A stretch of 12,885 nt of DNA. Origin: Flavobacteriaceae bacterium. GTDB lineage: Bacteria; Bacteroidota; Bacteroidia; Flavobacteriales; Flavobacteriaceae. Positions 1 through 6,296 of this stretch are shown here, one piece after another (the first letter of the stretch is position 1; every line of letters begins with the position of its first letter). The notes under the pieces were generated by a model. The model did not search any database. It saw only the letters and a list, made by a program, of their open reading frames with translations, and was not told where the DNA came from. Location of the stretch: contig JAQWON010000108.1 of the NCBI GenBank assembly GCA_029245825.1, positions 1 to 12,885 of the forward strand, in the 5' to 3' direction. Made by a program: the position numbers and the translations under genes.

Positions 1-78
1 CCTCCATTAGTGATAAATGAAAGTCAAATGGATGAATGTATTTCAATTATTTTGGAGACAATAAAGGAATTCGAGTAG
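1..78 (+). CDS. C-terminal end of a probable class III (ornithine/acetylornithine-type) aminotransferase, partial
   Basis: Frame 1 is open from the window edge to a TAG at 76-78 and gives 25 residues beginning PPLVINESQMDECISIILET. The PPL-[IV]-I pattern, followed by an acidic residue and an amphipathic helix ending at the stop, resembles the last segment of class III PLP-dependent aminotransferases, where it often follows an R-x-A/S motif that would lie outside the window. The body of the gene is missing, so the substrate cannot be judged. The stop is 58 bases before the cysteine desulfurase start on the same strand. The assignment rests on a short tail and is an inference; that it is a coding 3' end is somewhat safer. 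Confidence 0.5.
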   Translation, partial: PPLVINESQMDECISIILETIKEFE

Positions 79-136
79 GATAACTTGTGACATTAAATAA
101 TTAATTGTTTAGATTTACCAAAATTTTTTTCTTAAA

Positions 137-1279
137 ATGAACGTTTACTTTGATAATGCAGCTACAACGCCCTTAAGGGTTCAAGTAATTGATTCAATAA
201 ATGATTGTATGAAGAACCATTACGGAAATTCTTCATCTTCACATAGTTATGGAAGAAATAATAAATCCTTGTTAGAAAATGCTAGGAAATCTATAGCCGC
301 TTGTATTAATGCCACTGAAAATGAAATTATCTTCACTTCAGGAGGAAGTGAATCTAATAATTCAATTTTAAGGTCTTGTGTTAGAGATTTGGGAGTTAAA
401 ACTATAATTTCATCACCAATTGAACATAATGCCGTACTAAATGTTCTTGATTTGTTAGAAACAGAAGGTATCAATATCAAATATGTTAAACTTGACAAAT
501 ATGGAGAAGTTGATATTTCAGATTTGGAGCAAATTTTAAAATCTCATGAAGGAGCTAAATTAGTTAGTTTGATGTATGTCAATAATGAAATTGGAAACTT
601 GTTGAATGTTGATGAAGTAGCAAGAATATGTAAACTTTACAATAGTTTTTTTCACACGGACTCTGTCCAGGCAATGGGACATTATAAAATTAATTTAAGA
701 TCTACACTAATTGATTTCTTATCTGCTTCAGCTCATAAGTTTCATGGCCCAAAAGGAATTGGATTTAGTTTTATAAGGAAAGGTATAAATTTAAATCCTT
801 TTATAATTGGTGGGCCTCAAGAGAGAGGACTTAGAGCTGGAACTGAAGCTGTTGATAGGATTGTAGGAATGCAAAAAGCATTAGAAATATCTTATCAAAA
901 TCATGAAAGTGAAAAAAAACATATCCAGGGATTGAAAAAATATTTTATTCAAAAACTCAGAAGCATTTTCCCTAAAGTACATTTTAATGGACGTTCAGAA
1001 AATTTAGAAAAGAGCTCGTTTAAAATCGTGAATGTAGCGATACCTATAAATAGTTTAAAAGTTGATTTAATTGATTTTCATCTTGATTTGAAGGGTATTG
1101 CTTGTTCAAAAGGTAGTGCCTGTCAATCAGGTTCTTCAAAAGGATCACATGTAATAGAGAGATTTAAAAACATTAATAATATATTAAATAAATATCCTTC
1201 TCTAAGATTTTCATTTTCATTTTTAAACACAAAAAAAGAAGTTGATTATTTAATCAAATGCTTGTTAGAATTAAAGTAA
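137..1279 (+). CDS. Cysteine desulfurase, NifS/IscS-like PLP enzyme
   Basis: This 380-residue protein should take sulfur from L-cysteine, giving alanine and an enzyme-bound persulfide used for Fe-S clusters or thiolation of tRNA or cofactors in the cytoplasm. Visible landmarks are the N-terminal YFDNAATTP (4-12), GGSESNN (69-75), IEHNAV with PLP-stacking His97, NNEIG (149-153), HTDSVQ with Asp175 and Gln178, SAHKFHGPKG with the Schiff-base lysine Lys201, GGPQERGLRAGT (225-236), and GSAC with the catalytic Cys329. Length fits the NifS-type group (about 380-400). An ATG at 137 places the conserved motif right at the N-terminus, so the start is well supported. No scaffold, ferredoxin or suf genes lie nearby, so which sulfur acceptor it serves cannot be told from context. 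It converges on the M23 gene with 35 bases between the stops. Confidence 0.93.
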   Translation: MNVYFDNAATTPLRVQVIDSINDCMKNHYGNSSSSHSYGRNNKSLLENARKSIAACINATENEIIFTSGGSESNNSILRSCVRDLGVKTIISSPIEHNAVLNVLDLLETEGINIKYVKLDKYGEVDISDLEQILKSHEGAKLVSLMYVNNEIGNLLNVDEVARICKLYNSFFHTDSVQAMGHYKINLRSTLIDFLSASAHKFHGPKGIGFSFIRKGINLNPFIIGGPQERGLRAGTEAVDRIVGMQKALEISYQNHESEKKHIQGLKKYFIQKLRSIFPKVHFNGRSENLEKSSFKIVNVAIPINSLKVDLIDFHLDLKGIACSKGSACQSGSSKGSHVIERFKNINNILNKYPSLRFSFSFLNTKKEVDYLIKCLLELK

Positions 1280-1314
1280 GCTAAATTGAATAGTAGAGTA
1301 ATTAAATTTTATCA

Positions 1315-1908
1315 TTATTCATCGTATTTTCTATAGAAACTTGTTTGAAAAACTGATTCATTGCCTACATTATCAGTTACCTTAAGCTTAAGATCTTGCT
1401 TACCAGATTTAAATTTTATATCACTAAAATTATAAGTTAGATTCTTGTTTTTAGGTTCATATTCAAATAAGACCCATTTTCCATTAATTTCACCATTATA
1501 AGATTTAATTCCCGATAAGTTATCTTCAATTTTAATTTTCAAGAACTGATATTTGCTTAACCATTGATTTTTTTTAAAATTAATAGGCTTAACTATAGGA
1601 GGTATAGAGTCCTTTGCTAAGAAATAAGTTCCAGCTTGATTTGATATGGTTTTAAAAGTAGAGTCTATATTTTTAGTTGGGGAGTAATCTATTTTATTTT
1701 TTTTGCTTAATCTACCTATAAAAGATTGCCTTTTTGAAATTGAATCATAATTTTTAGCAATGAACGTTATCTTAAAACCCTTTTTAAATAGGGAGACATT
1801 AGGATTTATTTTTATTGAGTCATGATCTTTGTATACATTTAATGATGTTGGATAAAAAAAAGTATTCTTTTTTAGGTTAACAGTCTGGTCTTTAAATTTA
1901 AATAAATA
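1315..1908 (-). pseudogene. C-terminal part of the M23 peptidase gene, cut off by an in-frame TAA
   Basis: Reading the minus strand on from the TAA at 1911-1909 in the same frame gives 197 more codons without another stop, ending with TAA at 1317-1315. The product has features of the C-terminal half of long flavobacterial M23 peptidases: TFKTISNQAGTYFLAKDS at about residues 78-95, then DSIPP, then IEDNLSGIKSYNGEINGKWV and LTYNFSD, then KVTDNVGNES before a final FYRK. These look like immunoglobulin-like beta repeats. The frame is intact, amino-acid composition matches the upstream part, and no start with a plausible leader is seen near 1908. It is therefore read as the tail of the upstream gene, not as a separate gene. 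Either the lineage has a recent nonsense mutation, or one base is wrong in the assembly, or readthrough occurs. Confidence 0.85.
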
Positions 1909-3009
1909 TTAATTTTCAGGTAAAACTAATTCTCCTTCAATCGTTGGATTAATAAAATTAGTTTTTCTTCCCGTTATTTTCATTTCAATTTTTGATGTAT
2001 TTTTTTTAAAGTCAGAAATTTCTACTAGTAAATTGTATGATTTATTATCTTCAATTAAAATTTTTCCATTTTTATCCTTTTTTTCAATAAAACTAATGTT
2101 TGAATTTTTTGGTTTAAATAACTTTTGAACCCTTATTTTTTTACTTTTAAATTCTTTATAGTCTATTAAAAGGTTAACATATTCAGAATCATTAAACTTT
2201 ATATTATCATACTTATAATCTGAAATTATTTTGTTATTCAAAAAAATCTTTACACTGTGTACACCATTTCTGTTAAATTGACTTAAATCTTGATTGTCAT
2301 ACATTTGCAGTCCAATACCAATTTTTCCTGAGGTATATATTTTTGCTGTTTTATAAAGCCCATCTTTAATTTTTTCAATTTCAATTTTTCGAGTTATTAT
2401 ATCCTCACCAAAATTATTTTCATGAAATAAAAATAATTTTTGAATCACAGGTTTTTTAGTGTCAATAACATCTATGTTAAAGATCATTGGATTAAAAGGC
2501 ATTTGATTCTTTGTATTTCTAATTTCAAAGTGAAGATGAGGGCCAGATGACCCTCCAGTATTTCCAGAAAATCCAATCACTTCACCTTTTGACACGATTA
2601 ATTCATTTTTTGGAAACTTCTCAATGGTATATGATTTTTTTTCATATTGAGCTTTCTTTATATAGGATTCAATTTTTGGAGAAAAATTTTTCAAATGAGC
2701 GTAAACTGAGGTTGTTCCATTTAGATGATCAACATAAATAGCTTTTCCATACCCAGAAACAGCAACTCTTATTCGACTTACTTCACCATCTAATACACTT
2801 CTAACTTTTAAACCTTCTTTCCCTCCAGTTTTTATGTCTAGTCCTGCGTGAAAATGACTGCTTCTTATCTCTCCAAATGTTCCAGATATTGAAAGGGGAA
2901 TATCCAATGGAGGGATCAATTTACTTTGATCTTTTTGACTAAAGATGAGGTTAATAGAAAATAAAAGAAAAATTAAACTTATTTTCTTAGACTTGACTTT
3001 CATTATCAT
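1909..3009 (-). CDS. Exported M23 (LytM-type) metallopeptidase, ended early by a nonsense codon
   Basis: The protein has an N-terminal signal peptide: basic MIMKVKSKK, then a hydrophobic stretch, ending at about FSQ. The catalytic domain follows directly. Zinc ligands of the M23 fold are all visible: the HxxxD motif in FHAGLDIKTG (His54, Asp58), a middle His105 in YAHLKNF, and the HxH of GPHLHFEI (His158, His160). It is expected to cut peptidoglycan cross-links, or to act as a LytM-type divisome factor, in the periplasm. The frame stops at TAA 1911-1909 after 366 residues, whereas the frame beyond encodes the usual C-terminal beta domains to about 563 residues. The catalytic domain is complete, so the short form could still fold. 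ATG codons at 3009 and 3003 are both possible starts; a TTG at 3012 is less likely. The gene is divergent from the zapA cluster. Confidence 0.85.
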   Translation of the reverse strand: MIMKVKSKKISLIFLLFSINLIFSQKDQSKLIPPLDIPLSISGTFGEIRSSHFHAGLDIKTGGKEGLKVRSVLDGEVSRIRVAVSGYGKAIYVDHLNGTTSVYAHLKNFSPKIESYIKKAQYEKKSYTIEKFPKNELIVSKGEVIGFSGNTGGSSGPHLHFEIRNTKNQMPFNPMIFNIDVIDTKKPVIQKLFLFHENNFGEDIITRKIEIEKIKDGLYKTAKIYTSGKIGIGLQMYDNQDLSQFNRNGVHSVKIFLNNKIISDYKYDNIKFNDSEYVNLLIDYKEFKSKKIRVQKLFKPKNSNISFIEKKDKNGKILIEDNKSYNLLVEISDFKKNTSKIEMKITGRKTNFINPTIEGELVLPEN

Positions 3010-3025
3010 CAAAGTTACAAATTTA
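3010..3025 (-). promoter_or_regulatory. Two tandem TANNTTTG -7 elements upstream of the M23 gene
   Basis: On the minus strand TAAATTTG (3025-3018) and TAACTTTG (3017-3010) stand end to end just before the start codons. Both match the Bacteroidetes sigma -7 consensus TANNTTTG exactly. No clear TTG -33 element is seen 17-19 bases upstream of either. If used, transcripts would start close to or at the ATG codons, so the mRNA could be nearly leaderless. In DNA this AT-rich, such matches also occur by chance. Confidence 0.3.
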
Positions 3026-3123
3026 TTGTTCTTTGAGTTATAATAATTTTATAATAGTCTATTTTATAATATTTTATCAGTAAAATTTAAACTATTACTT
3101 TATAATTTATTACTGTATTTGTT

Positions 3124-3131
3124 TAACTTTG
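3124..3131 (+). promoter_or_regulatory. Bacteroidetes -7 element (TAACTTTG) for the coiled-coil/zapA operon
   Basis: TAACTTTG matches the TANNTTTG -7 consensus exactly and lies 24 bases before the GTG start at 3155, which predicts a 5' leader of about 15-20 bases. A TTG-type -33 element is not evident at the usual spacing, so the call rests on the -7 box and its position in the divergent 142-base gap between the M23 gene and the zapA cluster. Confidence 0.4.
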
Positions 3132-3154
3132 TTTGTTTAATTTTAATAATTTAA

Positions 3155-3463
3155 GTGTCTGATTTACCTATTGGTTTTGATGTTTTAGAAAGTAAAATTG
3201 TCAGCTTACTTAATAAGCTAAAAGATAATCATCTATTAATTAATCAACTCAAAACTCAGAATATGTCTTTAAAGGATAAAGTAGAGCAATTTGAAAAAGA
3301 TTTTTCAAAGACAAAAGTTGAAAATGAATCGTTAAAGATGACAAATTCCTTATTAGGGGGAAAGGAAGACAAATCCTTATCAAAGAGAAAGATAAATAAT
3401 TTAATTAAAGAAGTTGATTTTTGTATAAATCAACTGTCAGATTTTGAAAATCAAAATGAGTGA
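3155..3463 (+). CDS. Small coiled-coil protein upstream of ZapA (ZapB-like, probable cell division)
   Basis: This is a 102-residue, highly charged, mostly helical protein with heptad-like leucine/isoleucine spacing over about residues 8-66 (VLESKIVSLLNKLKD, INQLKTQNMSLKDKVEQFEK). It has no signal peptide or membrane segment. A second short helix near the C-terminus (KRKINNLIKEVDFCINQL, about 77-94) is the pattern I recall from the small protein that precedes zapA in many Flavobacteriia. Size and coiled-coil nature resemble ZapB, so a role bridging ZapA/FtsZ at the septum is plausible but inferred from position. The start is GTG at 3155, since no ATG fits the frame upstream. The 3' end overlaps zapA by 8 bases, so the two are probably translationally coupled. 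Confidence 0.75.
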   Translation: MSDLPIGFDVLESKIVSLLNKLKDNHLLINQLKTQNMSLKDKVEQFEKDFSKTKVENESLKMTNSLLGGKEDKSLSKRKINNLIKEVDFCINQLSDFENQNE

Positions 3464-3749
3464 AAAAATAAAGATCAAATTAACAATAGCTGATAGAGTA
3501 TATCCCCTAACAATTTCTCCTGATCAAGAAGAATCTCTTCGTTCCTCAGCATCAAGAATTCAGGAAATGATTAAAAAGTTAGAACGAGATTATGCTGTAA
3601 GAGACAAACAGGATGTTCTTGCAATGTGCTCACTTCAATATGCTGCTCAGCTTAATCAAAATATTAAAGAGAATACTGATCAAAGTGATTTACCTGCTAA
3701 GGTTCAAGAACTTGCAGAATTAATTGATCTCCATTTATCAAATTATTAA
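3456..3749 (+). CDS. zapA: Cell division protein ZapA
   Basis: The protein has 97 residues. The N-terminal beta part KIKLTIADRVYPLTISPDQE is the typical ZapA head, in which the small domain binds FtsZ. It is followed by the family's EESLRSSASRIQEMIKKL helix and the DYAVRDKQDVLAMCSLQYAA segment, with a C-terminal helix that would form the antiparallel coiled coil of the tetramer. ZapA bundles FtsZ filaments at the division ring in the cytoplasm. The ATG at 3456 gives the standard MSEKIKIKLTI start; a TTG 12 bases upstream would only add four residues. The start lies inside the end of the preceding coiled-coil gene (ATGAGTGA). A candidate 6S RNA follows 25 bases after the stop, an arrangement known in proteobacteria and also recalled for Bacteroidetes. 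Confidence 0.92.
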   Translation: MSEKIKIKLTIADRVYPLTISPDQEESLRSSASRIQEMIKKLERDYAVRDKQDVLAMCSLQYAAQLNQNIKENTDQSDLPAKVQELAELIDLHLSNY

Positions 3750-3774
3750 AAAATTTAATATTTTTAATAAAAAT

Positions 3775-3937
3775 TGCCTGTATTAGTTTTTTGATAAACT
3801 CAACAAATTTTATATTTAAAAAGGTGAGTTATGATTGTAAAAGCAGGCCATCTCTGAATGGATCCTTGATCAGTTGTGTAGCCTTAATCGTTTTTTTAGG
3901 AGTTTATACAAAGCTTCAATTGATACATGCTTTTTTT
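3775..3937 (+). ncRNA. ssrS: Candidate 6S RNA (6S-Flavo-like) downstream of zapA
   Basis: The 236-base gap after zapA folds on paper into a long rod typical of 6S RNA. The 5' segment GCCTGTATT (3776-3784) pairs with GATACATGC (3922-3930) as a closing stem, with one mismatch and one G-U. Next inside, ATAAACTC (3794-3801) pairs perfectly with GAGTTTAT (3900-3907), leaving an asymmetric internal bubble (3785-3793 opposite 3908-3921). A further hairpin CCAT/ATGG lies in the apical part. An alternative pairing, AACTCA (3797-3802) with TGAGTT (3825-3830), overlaps the second stem. The 3' strand of the closing stem runs straight into TTTTTTTCTTATTTT. 6S RNA binds the housekeeping RNA polymerase as a promoter mimic. 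Position after zapA and a length of about 160 nt agree with this. A weak -7-like TATTTTTA lies at 3759-3766. Confidence 0.72.
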
Positions 3938-3945
3938 CTTATTTT
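3922..3945 (+). terminator. Terminator formed by the 6S closing stem and a U-tract
   Basis: The 3' strand of the closing stem (GATACATGC) is followed immediately by seven T, then CTTATTTT. The stem plus U-run would end the 6S transcript. The glpF stop is about 40 bases further on, on the other strand, so this site also separates the two converging units. Confidence 0.5.
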
Positions 3946-3971
3946 AAGTAAAGAATTAATTCAAAACTTAA
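3944..3971. repeat. 28-bp interrupted palindrome between the 6S RNA and glpF
   Basis: TTAAGT (3944-3949) pairs with ACTTAA (3966-3971) and encloses the perfect 10-bp palindrome GAATTAATTC (3953-3962), flanked on each side by AAA. As a hairpin it is weak and AT-only at the base. It could be part of a bidirectional terminator for the converging 6S and glpF transcripts, or a protein-binding dyad. Nothing in the sequence decides between these. Confidence 0.3.
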
Positions 3972-3985
3972 CTGAATATAAATTT

Positions 3986-4744
3986 TTAAGCAATAAGTAA
4001 AGGATAAATATATAAGTAGAAAAAGCCAGCAACTATTCCTCCTGTAATTGGACCAAATACTGGAATCCAAGAGTAACTCCAATCAGGGTTTTTGTTTTTT
4101 CTTGGTATTAATTGATAGATTGTTCTTGGTCCAAAATCTCGTGCAGGATTAATTGCATAACCAGTCGTTCCTCCTAAAGAAATACCAATTACCCAAACTA
4201 AAATCCCTACAGGTAATGCATCTACTGCTCCCAAGCCAAAATTTTCAGTTACTAGTCCCTCGATTTCAATATTTGGGCTAGCTATAAAGAAGACACCAAA
4301 GACTAAAACAAAAGTTCCTATAAACTCACTAAAAAAATTATTTTTAAAATTTCTGATAGATGGTCTGGTACAGAAAGTTCCTCTGACTGTATCCTCATCT
4401 TTTGTTTCTCTGAAATGATCTATATATAAAATGTATGTAAGCCAACTACCAAACATAGCACCCAAAAGTTGAGCTATCATATACCCGGGAACTAAGGACC
4501 ATGAAAATTTATTTGCAATAGCTAAACCAATTGTAACAGCAGGATTTAAATGTCCCCCACTGAATTGACCAGCAACAAAAACACCAACAAAAACAGAAAA
4601 TCCCCAGGCGATAGTAATTAAAACCCATGGGTTTTGTTTTTCAGCATTAGTTTTTTTTAAATTAACATTTGCAACTACTCCTGTTCCCAAAAATAATAGG
4701 AGAGTAGTTCCAATAAATTCTGCTATGTATATACTTGAAATCAT
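3986..4744 (-). CDS. glpF: Glycerol uptake facilitator (aquaglyceroporin, MIP family)
   Basis: This 252-residue inner-membrane channel has six hydrophobic segments and both MIP half-helix motifs: GGHLNPAV with NPA at 67-69, and GYAINPARDFGPR with NPAR at 199-202. Asp203 after the second motif, together with Trp47 and Arg202 of the selectivity filter, matches glycerol facilitators more than water-only aquaporins. The residue equivalent to E. coli GlpF Phe200 is Tyr196 here. Glycerol entering through the pore would be trapped by GlpK. The ATG at 4744 overlaps the glpD stop as ATGA, so translation is probably coupled. It is the last gene of the glpKDF operon and converges on the 6S RNA. Confidence 0.95.
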   Translation of the reverse strand: MISSIYIAEFIGTTLLLFLGTGVVANVNLKKTNAEKQNPWVLITIAWGFSVFVGVFVAGQFSGGHLNPAVTIGLAIANKFSWSLVPGYMIAQLLGAMFGSWLTYILYIDHFRETKDEDTVRGTFCTRPSIRNFKNNFFSEFIGTFVLVFGVFFIASPNIEIEGLVTENFGLGAVDALPVGILVWVIGISLGGTTGYAINPARDFGPRTIYQLIPRKNKNPDWSYSWIPVFGPITGGIVAGFFYLYIYPLLIA

Positions 4745-6294
4745 ATTTTATAATTTTTTAGGGTTTTTTCAAATTTAGTTATTTGTAGCTTAATCCATTC
4801 TTTATCTTTTTTTATATTTTCAGCCATAATTTTAGCAACTATTGGTGAAATTTTTTCTGTTTCCTTAGCATCAAGAAATAGACACCTTATTCTTCTAGCC
4901 AAGACATCTTCAAGAGTTATTGCCATTTCATTTTTAACCGCCCAAATAATTTGATTTTTTGTGACGAAAAATTTTTTAGATAAAGACTTATACGCATTTT
5001 TAGGATCTATTGCTATGATTTTATCTATGTCTGATCCGTAAACATGCATGTCATCATTCCAATCGACATTATTGTCATACCCATGTATAGGAAGATTTTG
5101 AGTATTTGACTTTTTTTCCTCAAGACCTCCAACATGAATCGCTGTATTTATCGCATCTTCACCAATTTTCCTATAAGTTGTCCACTTTCCTCCAAGTATA
5201 CTTATTAATCCGCTTGTGCTTACAGTTACTTTGTGATGCCTTGAAACTTCTTTTGTTTCTGTTGAGTCATTTGTTTCAGCCGCTAATGGACGTAACCCAG
5301 CAAAAACACTTTTGATGTCTTTAAGCTCTGGTTTTTTAGACATATAATTAGATGCATTTTTTAGAATAAAATCAATTTCTTCTCTTTTAGCTATAGGTTC
5401 ATCCAATGTGTTAGTTACAGGAATATCAGTAGTACCAAGGATTACATAATTATTCCATGGAACAGCAAATAAAACTCTTCCATCACTGGTTTGAGGGATC
5501 ATTATCGCATGTTTTCCTTTGAGAAATTTTTTTTCTAAGACAACATGAACTCCCTGACTTGGACGAATTTTATTTTTGCTGTTTGGTTGATCCATTTTTG
5601 AAATCTCGTCAGAGAAAACACCTGTAGCATTAATTACGACTTTAGACCTAATAAGATACTTTATGCCAGACAGAGTATCTAGCACTTCTACACCTTCAAC
5701 AATATCATTTTCTTTTAAAATATTAGTTACAGCCATATAATTTATAACTTTTCCTGAATGATCTTCAATTGATTGTGCAAGGCTTATTGCCATCCTAGAG
5801 TCATCAAATTGTCCATCATGGTATATTATTCCACCACGTAAGTCTTTCTGGTTAACATTCGGTATCAATTCTAAAGTCTCTTCCTTGTTTAAAGTTTTCG
5901 ATGGCCCAAGACCTAAATTACCCGCCATCATATCATAAACTTTAAGACCTAATCCGTAAAAAGGACTACTCCACCAATCGTAGGATGGAATAACGAAAAT
6001 TAAATCTTTTACTAAATGAGGTGCATTTTTTCTCATAATACCCCTTTCTCTAAGCGCCTCAATAACTAAAGAAATATCTCCATTTTGTAGATATCGAACT
6101 CCTCCATGGACTAGCTTTGTACTTCGAGATGAAGTTCCTTTTGAAAAGTCATGTTTTTCGATCAATAAAGTTTTATATCCTCTATTTACTGAATCTAATG
6201 CAGTACCAAGCCCGCTTGCTCCTCCGCCTATTACAACAACATCCCAAATTAGTTTTGAAGAATTAAGAAAATCAATGTTCTTATTTCTATCCAT
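4741..6294 (-). CDS. glpD: Aerobic glycerol-3-phosphate dehydrogenase, FAD-dependent
   Basis: This 517-residue flavoprotein oxidises sn-glycerol 3-phosphate to dihydroxyacetone phosphate at the inner membrane and passes electrons to the quinone pool. The N-terminal dinucleotide fold is clear (VVVIGGGASGLGTALD, Gly-rich loop at 23-28, acidic end of strand 2 in LLIEKHDF). It is followed by the family signature GTSSRSTKLVHGGVRYLQ (53-70), AGLRPL (332-337) and GLISILGGKWTTYR (362-375). The C-terminal helical domain includes the ARRIRCLFLDAKE segment (466-478). Length matches the GlpD family (about 500-570). Translation starts at the ATG at 6294, two bases after the glpK stop, and ends in an ATGA overlap with glpF. 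Confidence 0.96.
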   Translation of the reverse strand: MDRNKNIDFLNSSKLIWDVVVIGGGASGLGTALDSVNRGYKTLLIEKHDFSKGTSSRSTKLVHGGVRYLQNGDISLVIEALRERGIMRKNAPHLVKDLIFVIPSYDWWSSPFYGLGLKVYDMMAGNLGLGPSKTLNKEETLELIPNVNQKDLRGGIIYHDGQFDDSRMAISLAQSIEDHSGKVINYMAVTNILKENDIVEGVEVLDTLSGIKYLIRSKVVINATGVFSDEISKMDQPNSKNKIRPSQGVHVVLEKKFLKGKHAIMIPQTSDGRVLFAVPWNNYVILGTTDIPVTNTLDEPIAKREEIDFILKNASNYMSKKPELKDIKSVFAGLRPLAAETNDSTETKEVSRHHKVTVSTSGLISILGGKWTTYRKIGEDAINTAIHVGGLEEKKSNTQNLPIHGYDNNVDWNDDMHVYGSDIDKIIAIDPKNAYKSLSKKFFVTKNQIIWAVKNEMAITLEDVLARRIRCLFLDAKETEKISPIVAKIMAENIKKDKEWIKLQITKFEKTLKNYKI

Positions 6295-6296
6295 CT

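Noticed and set aside
1315..1542. Separate 75-residue small gene on the minus strand
   Set aside because: Its apparent start is a TTG in the middle of a frame that continues upstream to the TAA at 1909, and the motifs belong to the M23 C-terminal domain.
2547..2741. 64-codon plus-strand frame inside the M23 gene
   Set aside because: It is antisense to the conserved M23 catalytic domain, including the codons of the HxH motif, and has no recognisable motif of its own.
3791..4000. 69-codon open frame on the plus strand downstream of zapA
   Set aside because: It lies over the proposed 6S RNA stems and its U-tract terminator and overlaps the glpF 3' end. The sequence is low-complexity hydrophobic with no family motif.
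5106..5315. 69-codon plus-strand frame inside glpD
   Set aside because: It is antisense to the well-conserved glpD coding region and is leucine/phenylalanine-rich as expected from reverse reading.
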